Both the position numbers and the translations under genes were made by a program. Below are positions 1-5,079 of a DNA stretch of 5,951 bases, piece by piece. Under the pieces are notes generated by a model, which did not search any database, was not told the origin of the DNA, and saw nothing but the letters and a program-made list of their open reading frames with translations. This DNA comes from Ruminococcus sp. (GTDB taxonomy: Bacteria > Bacillota > Clostridia > Oscillospirales > Ruminococcaceae), in assembly GCA_024697705.1 (NCBI GenBank), contig JAILFF010000017.1, positions 1-5,951 of the forward strand, written 5' to 3'. Every line of letters starts with the position of its first letter. Position 1 is the first letter of the stretch.

Positions 1-36
1 GAGGACGCAGTCCTGACGTATCTTGAGAACCGCTGA
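1..36 (+). CDS. C-terminal end of an unidentified upstream protein (partial)
   Basis: The first frame reads EDAVLTYLENR and then a TGA stop at 34-36. Eight of the eleven codons end in G or C, as in the clear genes of this window, and the other two plus-strand frames stop early (13-15 and 24-26). A terminator-like pair of hairpins begins right at the stop, which is what the end of a real gene would look like. Eleven residues are too few to identify the protein. The gene would be convergent with spo0A. The alternative is that this is plain intergenic DNA with a chance open stretch. Confidence 0.42.
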   Translation, partial: EDAVLTYLENR

Positions 37-68
37 CGGCGGTTTTCCGTCCCCCGACGGGGGCTTTT
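28..68 (+). terminator. Tandem terminator hairpins after the upstream gene
   Basis: Two short hairpins follow each other. The first pairs AACCGC (28-33) with GCGGTT (39-44) around a 5-nt loop and runs into TTTT at 43-46; it contains the TGA stop of the upstream reading frame. The second pairs CCCCC (51-55) with GGGGG (59-63) around GAC and is followed by CTTTT (64-68). Both have the stem-plus-U shape of intrinsic terminators, though the U tracts are short. Confidence 0.55.
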
Positions 69-84
69 GCGGGGAGAACTGTAA
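56..84 (+). repeat. 29-bp repeat, copy 1 (plus orientation)
   Basis: This stretch starts GACGGGGGCTTTTGC and ends GAGAACTGTAA. The reverse complement of 535-563 matches it at 26 of 29 positions, all three differences being G/A. It starts 12 bases after the first terminator hairpin of the upstream gene and shares its first bases with the second hairpin. A weaker run of shared short words continues inward in the same order in both copies (TCAGCC, TAAGGC or TACGGC, TTTCCGC, GGATAC), so the original unit may have been about 110 bp. Confidence 0.6.
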
Positions 85-534
85 GGAAGCAGGTCAGCCG
101 TTTCAGGTGCAGATGAAATGTAAGGCTGCACGCCGACCGCGGCCGGTAATATTTCCGCGAGGGGATACAGCGGCTCAAAGTCAAACCTTTTACAATTTAA
201 GATTTTGGAGTTTACTTTATGTGGAGTAAATATCTTATCGTCAGGCACAGCATCGGTCATTCGTTCGACAGAACCGACAAACGCTAACGAACAATCCTTA
301 CCCCAACAATGCAATCCACGAATTCAGTCGCCACCACGCAGCGCCGCCAACAAATAAGTCGGCTTTTGGGAGAGGTTTCCTCTCTGCTGCGTACCCAATA
401 CATTTTTTGATATTATTATTTATTATTTTGCGTTTCCGGTTTCGCGTACATAACCGGGCGTATCCGTGCGGTATGCGGAAAGTGCTTTGCACCGAAGCTG
501 CCGTAAGGGGTACAAAAATTGGCTGAGTGATGAA
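85..534. other. Non-coding stretch between inverted repeat copies
   Basis: No convincing gene is seen here; the open frames lack ribosome binding sites and overlap hairpins. It holds several small stems: GTGCAG (107-112) with CTGCAC (126-131), GAGAGG (370-375) with CCTCTC (379-384), CCGGTT (436-441) with AACCGG (452-457), and GTGC with GCAC around 482-492. A strongly AT-rich patch lies at about 402-430. The segment at about 230-400 has a different, GC-balanced texture and may be a dispersed repeat of its own, but nothing inside the window proves this. Confidence 0.5.
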
Positions 535-563
535 TTACAGTTCTCTCTGCAAAAGCTCCCGTC
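535..563 (-). repeat. 29-bp repeat, copy 2 (minus orientation)
   Basis: Read on the minus strand it starts GACGGGAGCTTTTGC and ends GAGAACTGTAA, matching 26 of 29 positions of the copy at 56-84. On that strand it begins 7 bases after the U tract of the spo0A terminator. Both copies therefore sit just downstream of a terminator and point the same way as the gene that the terminator ends. Confidence 0.6.
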
Positions 564-570
564 CATACAG

Positions 571-608
571 AAAAAGCCGCACAGGTCATAACGACTTGTG
601 CGGCTTTT
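571..608 (-). terminator. Strong bidirectional terminator, 3' end of spo0A
   Basis: A near-perfect 16-bp stem joins 572-587 to 593-608, with a 5-nt loop (ATAAC) and a single G-T pair at 584/596. The core is GCCGCACA against TGTGCGGC. It is flanked by AAAAA on the left and ends in TTTT on the right, so it can stop transcription in both directions. For spo0A, which ends at 712, it lies about 100 nt downstream and gives a five-U tract on the minus strand. It would also stop read-through from the convergent gene on the left. Confidence 0.85.
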
Positions 609-648
609 ATCGTAAAACGTCAATAATAATTTATACTTTGATTGTGTA

Positions 649-686
649 GGGACGAGCATGGCACGAACAAGTTCGTGCAGTCGCCC
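649..686. repeat. Nested hairpin repeat between spo0A and its terminator
   Basis: An inner stem pairs GCACGAAC (661-668) with GTTCGTGC (671-678) perfectly, leaving only AA between. An outer stem pairs GGG-A-CGA (649-655) with TCGCCC (681-686), with A652 bulged. There is no U tract on either strand, so it is not a standard terminator. The shape, starting GTAGGG and ending CGCCCG, resembles short palindromic repeats scattered between genes in Clostridia; that family resemblance is from memory and untested. It would form in the 3' untranslated part of the spo0A transcript. Confidence 0.5.
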
Positions 687-711
687 GTGAATTGACCATA
701 CCGTCTGCTTT

Positions 712-1494
712 TTATACCGCCGCGAGCGCCGTCCTGTATTTCAGACATATCTTATCCGTTATCAGCGCAATAAACTCCGAATTCGTCGGCTTACCCTTGC
801 CCGTGCTGATCGTATACCCGAAAAAACTGTTCAGCACATCAAGGTCTCCCCTGTCCCACGCGATCTCTATCGCATGACGGATAGCACGCTCCACCCGCGA
901 AGGCGTCGTAGAAAACTTTTTCGCTACCGCAGGATAAAGCAGCTTCGTTACGCTCTCAAGCATCTCCTTGTCCCCGACCGAAAGAATTATCGCCTCCCGC
1001 AGATAATGATAACCCTTGATATGCGCGGGTACGCCTATTCTATGTATAATGTCTGTAACGATCATTTCGAGATTCGGACGGCGCGTGCTGCTTGCCGCCA
1101 TGTGCTCGCCGATGTCCCCGTCGATGTCGAAAAGCGCCTTTATCCGCTCGGCAAGCATCTCGGTGTCGAAGGGTCGCATCATGTAGTACGAAGCCCCCGC
1201 CTGCATTACCTGCGTTTCGAGAAAATCGTTCAGATAGCCTGCCGTCACGATGAAATACGGCTTCTTTCCCGTCCCCGCCTTCACACGCTTGATAAGCCCG
1301 ATGGCGTCGAGCTGCGGCATTACCGCGTCAACTATCACAACGTCGGGCGATTCGGCAATGACAGCGTCGTAGACCGTCATTCCGTTTTTCGGTCGGGTGA
1401 TAACGTAAAATCCGTTTGTTCTCAGCTGTGAGGCACACCCCACGCCGAAAGCCGCCGTGTCGTCGCCGATAAGTACCTTGATCTTCTCATTCAT
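712..1494 (-). CDS. spo0A: Sporulation master response regulator Spo0A
   Basis: This gene encodes a 260-residue cytoplasmic transcription factor that commits the cell to sporulation once phosphorylated; the Bacillus protein has 267 residues. Residues 1-125 are the receiver domain: acidic pocket Asp11-Asp12, phospho-acceptor Asp56 in VIVDAVMP, and switch residue Thr84. Residues 139-260 are the DNA-binding domain, nearly unmistakable from VPAHIKGYHYLREAI (155-169), the recognition region TTPSRVERAIRHAIEIAW (196-213) and KPTNSEFIA (235-243). The receiver's usual invariant lysine, in the KPF motif, is Arg107 here (MMRPFD). The linker is short. The start at 1494 is chosen because GGAGGAA lies 8 nt upstream; an in-frame ATG at 1533 would place that site inside the gene. 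It lies downstream of spoIVB in the same direction but has its own promoter. Confidence 0.97.
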   Translation of the reverse strand: MNEKIKVLIGDDTAAFGVGCASQLRTNGFYVITRPKNGMTVYDAVIAESPDVVIVDAVMPQLDAIGLIKRVKAGTGKKPYFIVTAGYLNDFLETQVMQAGASYYMMRPFDTEMLAERIKALFDIDGDIGEHMAASSTRRPNLEMIVTDIIHRIGVPAHIKGYHYLREAIILSVGDKEMLESVTKLLYPAVAKKFSTTPSRVERAIRHAIEIAWDRGDLDVLNSFFGYTISTGKGKPTNSEFIALITDKICLKYRTALAAV

Positions 1495-1502
1495 ATTGCA
1501 TC

Positions 1503-1509
1503 TTCCTCC
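1503..1509 (-). promoter_or_regulatory. Ribosome binding site fixing the spo0A start
   Basis: Minus-strand GGAGGAA lies 8 nt before the ATG at 1494. It settles the start against a longer in-frame reading that begins at 1533. Confidence 0.85.
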
Positions 1510-1612
1510 GATGTTCGTAAGCTGTCCACTCACGATTATATAAATATTTTATCCTAAATAGCTCATCAGTGATCTTAAGCGCTTGATCTGTCTGTTGGTC
1601 TTCTGTATTCTG

Positions 1613-1641
1613 ATTATAGCACATAAAAACAATTAAAGCAA
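1613..1641 (-). promoter_or_regulatory. Sigma-A-type promoter for spo0A
   Basis: The minus strand has a perfect TATAAT (-10, 1618 down to 1613) preceded by TGC, an extended -10. A weak -35, TTGCTT (1641 down to 1636), stands 17 nt away. The predicted transcript starts near 1606 and carries a leader of about 110 nt before the spo0A ATG. That leader contains a palindromic patch around AAGCGCTT (near 1576-1583). No convincing sigma-H promoter was seen upstream, although Bacillus spo0A uses one during sporulation. Confidence 0.7.
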
Positions 1642-1785
1642 TACTTTTTCGGAAAAAACACTAATTTTTTATCGACCGGTTTGTACACCTTTCCGTTAAT
1701 TTCCGCATGAATATTTATTATTCCGTATTTTCAAGTAAAAATATACAAGATATGACTTTTTCACAGACGGTATAGTTCTTGTTTC

Positions 1786-1792
1786 TTCGACA
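1786..1792 (-). promoter_or_regulatory. Candidate Spo0A-binding box
   Basis: The minus strand reads TGTCGAA, the core of the known Spo0A box (TTGTCGAA). It is about 170 bp upstream of the spo0A -10, in the region where self-control of spo0A would be expected. A weaker look-alike, GGTCGAT, lies at about 1672-1678 (minus), nearer the promoter. A single 7-mer can arise by chance in 400 bp, so this is only suggestive. Confidence 0.4.
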
Positions 1793-1838
1793 TAAAATAT
1801 AAAAATATTACACAGAATATTATTTCCTGTTGCAAATA

Positions 1839-1883
1839 TGCCGCGCACGTTTCTCCACCGACAAAAAAACTACGCACGCGGCA
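1839..1883 (-). terminator. Stem-loop after spoIVB, possible terminator
   Basis: Positions 1839-1849 pair with 1873-1883 over 11 bp, two of them G-T pairs, with a core of TGCCGCG against CGCGGCA. The 23-nt loop contains a seven-T run on the minus strand. The stem starts 20 nt after the spoIVB stop. It lacks a U tract directly after the stem, so it may stabilise the message instead of ending it. A weak AATATT hairpin followed by T-rich sequence (1821 down to 1797) could be the actual stop. Confidence 0.4.
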
Positions 1884-1903
1884 AAAAAACACCCCTTTTA
1901 GGT

Positions 1904-3055
1904 TCAGCCCGCCACCGAACCGACGGCGTATTTGTACATACGTTCTGCAAAAATGCCGTAGCCGCCGCAAGGGTCGTCAACAAAAACGTGCGTCACCGCT
2001 CCGACGAGCCTTCCGTCCTGAATTATCGGCGAACCGCTCATACCCTGAACGATCCCCCCCGCCTTTTCAAGAAGTCTGCTGTCGTCGGTGCGGATAATAA
2101 GGTCGTGACCGCCGCTGTTCATGCTTTCGATAGTGATATCGAACCGCTGCGGAGCTTCGCCGTCAAGCTGTGCGATCATATAAGCGCCGCCCTTTTTTAC
2201 CTCGTGGGAGAACCCGAGCGGATAGACCTGCGCGTTTTCGGGCAGACTGTCAATAACGCCGTAAACGCCGCCGTCGCAGTTGAGGGTAAGTCTGCCGATG
2301 TCATCACCGTCAAATTCGCCGAGCAGCTGACCCGGAACGCCGCGGGCGCTTTTCGTCACGCCGTCGATACGCACTTCGGCAGCGGTACCCTGCGAAAGCG
2401 GGAGCGGTTCGCGGGTATCGGGGTCGCATATCGAGTGTCCGAGCCCCGCGAAAGCTCCGCTGTCGGGGTCAATGAAAGTCATCGTACCGATACCCGCCGA
2501 GCTGTCGCGCACCCACATTCCTGCGCGATATCTGCCCGCGCTGAAAATGGGGGTGAGGGTACATTCAAGGCTCTCCCCGCCGCGCCGAAAGCCGATAGTG
2601 CAGTCGTCGCCGCCCGAAGCACGGATAAGCTCGGAGATACGCATATTCGAGTACACGTTCTCGCCGTTGACGGTCTCGATAACGTCGCCGACCTGCAAGC
2701 CCGCGTCAACGGCGGGGCAGACGCCCGACATTTTCTTCATATCGACGACCATAACACCGTCGGTCACGAGCTTTATCCCGAAAGCCTGACCTCCTGCGAT
2801 AAGGCGGGGTCTTTTCATGGTATTTTTTGTAACCTCCTTAACGGGGACGCTTCCGAAAAGCCGAAGGGTCACGATGCCGTCGGCGGCGGGCTTTTCGGTG
2901 ACGGGCAGCGTGGAATCTATCGTGATAGCGGTACCCGTTTCGGCGGTAAAGGTATCGGGCAGAGTAAGTGAAAAGCCGCAGACAGCGGTCATGACCGCCG
3001 TACAGAGAGCAGCAGCCGTACCTGCCGCAAGGCGTATTTTTTCAAGTCCTTTCAT
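1904..3055 (-). CDS. spoIVB: SpoIVB, forespore serine protease (S55 family)
   Basis: The 383-residue product is secreted from the forespore into the intermembrane space, where in Bacillus it cleaves SpoIVFA and so releases sigma-K processing. Residues 5-30 form a hydrophobic signal or anchor. A PDZ domain spans about 90-170 (AFGIKLVTDGVMVVD, then AGLQVGDVIETVNG). The S55 peptidase domain follows: His207 in GLGHSI, Asp325 in RTDDSRL, and Ser340 in QGMSGSPI, the last placed by analogy with GDSGGP. The Asp-Ser distance of 15 equals that of Bacillus D363 and S378. The protein is somewhat shorter than the Bacillus one (about 425). The start at 3055 has AAAGGAGAGG 5 nt upstream; the frame stays open to 3280, but that extension runs into repeat DNA. 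It sits upstream of spo0A, the usual order. Confidence 0.95.
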   Translation of the reverse strand: MKGLEKIRLAAGTAAALCTAVMTAVCGFSLTLPDTFTAETGTAITIDSTLPVTEKPAADGIVTLRLFGSVPVKEVTKNTMKRPRLIAGGQAFGIKLVTDGVMVVDMKKMSGVCPAVDAGLQVGDVIETVNGENVYSNMRISELIRASGGDDCTIGFRRGGESLECTLTPIFSAGRYRAGMWVRDSSAGIGTMTFIDPDSGAFAGLGHSICDPDTREPLPLSQGTAAEVRIDGVTKSARGVPGQLLGEFDGDDIGRLTLNCDGGVYGVIDSLPENAQVYPLGFSHEVKKGGAYMIAQLDGEAPQRFDITIESMNSGGHDLIIRTDDSRLLEKAGGIVQGMSGSPIIQDGRLVGAVTHVFVDDPCGGYGIFAERMYKYAVGSVAG

Positions 3056-3060
3056 AATGA

Positions 3061-3070
3061 CCTCTCCTTT
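3061..3070 (-). promoter_or_regulatory. Ribosome binding site fixing the spoIVB start
   Basis: Minus-strand AAAGGAGAGG lies 5 nt before the ATG at 3055. It rules out the 75-codon in-frame extension up to 3280, which translates the arm of a repeat. A promoter should lie between here and the repeat edge near 3134. I see only a weak TTGTTA at 3103-3108 with a TATACA-like -10 near 3083-3088, and no clear sigma-F or sigma-G pair. Confidence 0.8.
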
Positions 3071-3133
3071 GGAATAAATATGTATAAAAAAGAAAACAAA
3101 ATAACAAGCACATAGCAAAACCAACCCAAAACA

Positions 3134-3209
3134 CAAAGTAAGGGCAAAACCAAAAGTCTTAGGAAGGGGGTGTGGGGGAGAACCCTTCTTCAGAAGGGGT
3201 TCCCCCACA
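3134..3209 (+). repeat. Left outer arm with GC-rich hairpin
   Basis: The arm runs through AAGTCTTAGGAA (3154-3165) into a strong hairpin: TGTGGGGG (3171-3178) pairs with CCCCCACA (3202-3209), and AACCCTTCT (3181-3189) with AGAAGGGGTT (3192-3201), with a bulged G and a TC loop. No U tract follows. Its inverted partner is at 3602-3679. Confidence 0.75.
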
Positions 3210-3257
3210 ATCCGTACCGTACAAGTCTCATAAGGATTAGCAAGAATCATATCCCTC

Positions 3258-3384
3258 AAAAATAAAATCGGCAATTTCAAGAAAAGCGAACAAAAAAGCA
3301 GAAGCTAATAATTCAGCAAAACAGAGCAAAAACAAGAAAATTGCCGATTTTAATTTGCGAAAGAGCGCAGCGATTTTCGCAAAT
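3258..3384 (+). repeat. Left inner arm, nested inverted repeat
   Basis: The arm opens with AAAATCGGCAATTT (3264-3277) and carries its reverse complement at 3338-3351, so it can fold on itself. It ends in a hairpin: ATTTGCGAAA (3353-3362), a 12-nt loop, TTTCGCAAAT (3375-3384). Its inverted partner is 3429-3555. Confidence 0.75.
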
Positions 3385-3428
3385 AGAATTTCCACTCCGA
3401 CAGTATAGTACAGAACCTCACGCTTTTG

Positions 3429-3555
3429 TTGCGTGAAAATCGCTTCGCTCTTTCACGCAATAAAATCGGCAATTCTATTGTCCCCATTCAATTTTGCTGA
3501 ACTATACAATTATACCCTTTTGTTCGCTTTTCTTGAATTGCCGATTTTATTTTAG
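3429..3555 (-). repeat. Right inner arm, nested inverted repeat
   Basis: This is the mirror copy of 3258-3384. The hairpin is TTGCGTGAAA (3429-3438), a 12-nt loop and TTTCACGCAA (3451-3460). The words TAAAATCGGCAATT (3461-3474) and GAATTGCCGATTTT (3535-3548) form the self-folding pair. TTCTTGAATTGCC follows CTTTTGTTCGC in the outer block, as in the left arm read backwards. Confidence 0.75.
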
Positions 3556-3601
3556 ACCCGATGTTTTCTTTCTCCATGTCGATTGCTTGAACCGCTCAGT
3601 C

Positions 3602-3679
3602 CCCGGGGGAAAAACCTTCTGAAGAAGGGTTATTCCCCCAGACCCCCTTTCCTAAGACTTCTGGTTTGCCCTCGCTTTG
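3602..3679 (-). repeat. Right outer arm with GC-rich hairpin
   Basis: This mirrors 3134-3206. GGGGG (3605-3609) pairs with CCCCC (3635-3639) and AACCTTCT (3613-3620) with AGAAGGGTT (3623-3631, a GG/G slip included). AAGTCTTAGGAA is present on the minus strand (3660 down to 3649). Confidence 0.75.
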
Positions 3680-3848
3680 CTTTATTTTTCAACTTCCTAA
3701 AACTTTTGTTTTTTTGTCCTCATATGTGACTTTTCGTTTTCATTATCATTATTGCCTTTTCCCTCTACGCAAATTCACCACCCGCAAAAGTATTATTTTC
3801 ATTGGCTCCGTTCCCACATTTTTCACACGCTTTTTGACATAATGTGTA
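3680..3848. other. AT-rich spacer upstream of the membrane-protein operon
   Basis: No gene is seen. The minus strand at 3709-3694 carries ACAAAAGTTTTAGGAA, a near copy of the outer-arm word CAAAAGTCTTAGGAA. The rest is T-rich on the plus strand with no further repeat that I can recognise. A TTGACA at 3834-3839 lacks a -10 at the right distance. Confidence 0.5.
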
Positions 3849-3877
3849 TTGATTTCGCCGCCCGAACGTGGTATAAT
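3849..3877 (+). promoter_or_regulatory. Sigma-A promoter of the membrane-protein and hemW operon
   Basis: TTGATT (3849-3854) and a perfect TATAAT (3872-3877) are 17 nt apart, and TGG directly before the -10 makes it an extended -10. Transcription should start near 3884, only about 25 nt before the first ATG. A second TATAAT at 3886-3891 has no -35 partner. Confidence 0.8.
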
Positions 3878-3909
3878 AATTATATTATAATACGTCTGTG
3901 AGGTAGATC

Positions 3910-4539
3910 ATGTCAAAAAAAGATAAGCTAAAAAAACAAGCCGCCGAACAGCTCGCCCGAAAACGCCTCGACGATGCGGAGGAATCCCTCGAAAAGGAAC
4001 GCGCTAAGGGCAGACAAAGCTTGGCGGCAAAAAAAATGCGCCGTGCAGCCCGCAGAGGCTACATCGGCGGTTTGGTGATATTTATGACGGTCCTGATGCT
4101 CGCGAGCTTCCTGTATTCGGGCGTCGTCTTCGGAGGCTTTACCGTCTACGGTTCGCTCACGGGTTCCGCCGAACTGATACCGCACTCCGTCGCCTACGCC
4201 ATGCTGATCGGCGACGTTCTTATGTGCGCGGGGATAATCGCAAGCTTCCGCGGCAGAAAAATATTGCAGGGACTTCTTGCGCTGCCCGGCTCCGCTTCGT
4301 ATCTTTGGGGCGCTCTCGCTGTCATAAACGATCTTAAAGTTCGTCTCGCACAGCCCGGCACCGCTCCCGAAGCCTACGGCATGGACGTCCGCTATATGCG
4401 CTTCTACCTGCCGATTCTCGTGCTGACATTTTTCTCGCTGATAATATTCATCATGGGTATCGTCGAATACTTCGGCAGAAAACGCCGCGAAAAAACCGCC
4501 CGCGAAAACGCTCCCGTCAAGAGCATCGTGGACGGCTGA
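3910..4539 (+). CDS. Four-pass membrane protein with charged N-terminal coil, unknown function
   Basis: I do not recognise this 209-residue protein. Residues 1-48 are highly charged, rich in Lys, Arg, Glu and Ala, and look like a cytoplasmic helix or coiled coil. Hydrophobic segments follow at about 51-77, 93-113, 118-140 and 165-188. A basic tail (189-199, GRKRREKTARE) closes the protein, so both ends are probably cytoplasmic. No catalytic or binding motif is visible. It is the first gene behind a good promoter; GAGG at 3900-3903 lies 6 nt before the ATG. The next gene begins 27 nt after its stop. Codons are GC-rich at third positions like the neighbours, so it appears native. Confidence 0.85.
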   Translation: MSKKDKLKKQAAEQLARKRLDDAEESLEKERAKGRQSLAAKKMRRAARRGYIGGLVIFMTVLMLASFLYSGVVFGGFTVYGSLTGSAELIPHSVAYAMLIGDVLMCAGIIASFRGRKILQGLLALPGSASYLWGALAVINDLKVRLAQPGTAPEAYGMDVRYMRFYLPILVLTFFSLIIFIMGIVEYFGRKRREKTARENAPVKSIVDG

Positions 4540-4566
4540 TACTTATACACAGAAAGGTATGGCAAA

Positions 4567-5079
4567 ATGGAAATAGAAGAAAATGAACGTTCGATGAAAT
4601 ATTTCATTATATTCGCGCTGGTGTCGGCGGTGCTGCTGCCGATACTGGGCGAATTGTACGTTATCGGCAAATTTTACTGCGGAGTTTCGCAGGCGCTCGT
4701 GACCGTGCTGCTGTTTGTCTGGACGGCGGGCGCGGGCGGCGTTTTCGGAAGGCTCACCGCGAAAAAAGCTATGCTCGGCTGCGCGGCGTTCGCGCTTTCG
4801 TCTTTGGTGCTTTCGATGGTCGGCTACGCGGTCATTCACCCCATTATCAAACGGCAGACGAACGATCTCGCGGCGTATTTCGACAGCGTTTACACCGCAA
4901 GTACGGACTATTACATCGACTGGGTGTTCTACTGGGTAAAGGCGGTCGCGGGGCTGGGGCTTTCGTTCCTTGCGGCTTTCGTCGTTATCGGTATAAGAAA
5001 ATTAACGGGAAGGATAGCTGAAAGCGACGCTCAGACCTCGGCGGCTATCGACAACGCTTTCTCGGAGAACGACGAATGA
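4567..5079 (+). CDS. Small four-pass membrane protein, unknown function
   Basis: The product has 170 residues and is not recognised. Membrane segments lie at about 11-32, 42-62, 69-91 and 119-143; between the last two is a soluble or outward-facing loop rich in Tyr and Asp (98-118). The acidic C-terminus (152-170) is probably cytoplasmic. AGAAAGG (4551-4557) lies 9 nt before the ATG at 4567. The ATG at 4559 is in another frame and too close to that site. Its stop overlaps the hemW start as ATGA (5076-5079), implying translational coupling. Its layout is like that of the gene before it, so the two could form one complex; that is inference. Confidence 0.85.
   Translation: MEIEENERSMKYFIIFALVSAVLLPILGELYVIGKFYCGVSQALVTVLLFVWTAGAGGVFGRLTAKKAMLGCAAFALSSLVLSMVGYAVIHPIIKRQTNDLAAYFDSVYTASTDYYIDWVFYWVKAVAGLGLSFLAAFVVIGIRKLTGRIAESDAQTSAAIDNAFSENDE

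Larger units (their letters stand above)
1495..1903. other. spoIVB-spo0A intergenic region
   Basis: This gap of about 410 bp contains the spoIVB 3' stem-loop, one candidate Spo0A box, the spo0A promoter and its leader. It is very AT-rich between about 1620 and 1840. No gene is supported: the minus-strand open frame at 1761-1970 overlaps the end of spoIVB and crosses the stem-loop. The length of the gap and the internal promoter argue that spo0A is mainly transcribed on its own. Confidence 0.6.
3134..3679. repeat. 545-bp imperfect palindrome with hairpin-bearing arms
   Basis: The left half mirrors the right half about one axis near 3406.5. Matching blocks are 3134-3206 with 3602-3679, 3258-3296 with 3517-3555, 3312-3321 with 3492-3501, 3339-3352 with 3461-3474, and 3353-3384 with 3429-3460. 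The paired coordinates of the blocks sum to between 6812 and 6815, so the spacers kept their length even where their sequence differs. There is no gene inside, no transposase and no obvious target duplication. It could be a MITE-like element or two inverted copies of a dispersed unit of about 270 bp. Confidence 0.85.

Noticed and set aside
23..229. Plus-strand open frame of 68 codons with a TTG start
   Set aside because: It starts in the terminator hairpins of the upstream gene and includes the 29-bp repeat; no start signal.
298..492. Minus-strand open frame of 64 codons with a GTG start
   Set aside because: No ribosome binding site upstream and it begins inside a small hairpin; kept only as a possible repeat remnant.
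423..659. Minus-strand open frame of 78 codons
   Set aside because: It has no ribosome binding site, runs through the bidirectional terminator and the 29-bp repeat, and its product has no recognisable features.
874..1431. Plus-strand open frame opposite spo0A
   Set aside because: Antisense shadow of spo0A; the composition is arginine- and histidine-rich as expected from such shadows.
1495..1533. Longer spo0A start at 1533
   Set aside because: It would bury the GGAGGAA site inside the gene and adds 13 residues absent from Bacillus Spo0A.
1838..2971. Long plus-strand open frame opposite spoIVB
   Set aside because: It is the antisense shadow of a well-supported gene in GC-rich codons, without domain features.
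3056..3280. 75-codon in-frame N-terminal extension of spoIVB
   Set aside because: A strong ribosome binding site sits just before the ATG at 3055, the signal peptide starts there, and the extension is a translation of the palindrome's left arm.
3134..3679. CRISPR array or attachment site
   Set aside because: The repeats are inverted and symmetric, without regular direct repeats and spacers, and no integrase or cas gene is present.
3834..3839. Perfect TTGACA as the -35 of the operon promoter
   Set aside because: The TATAAT is 32 nt away, too far; TTGATT at 3849 has the proper 17-nt spacing.
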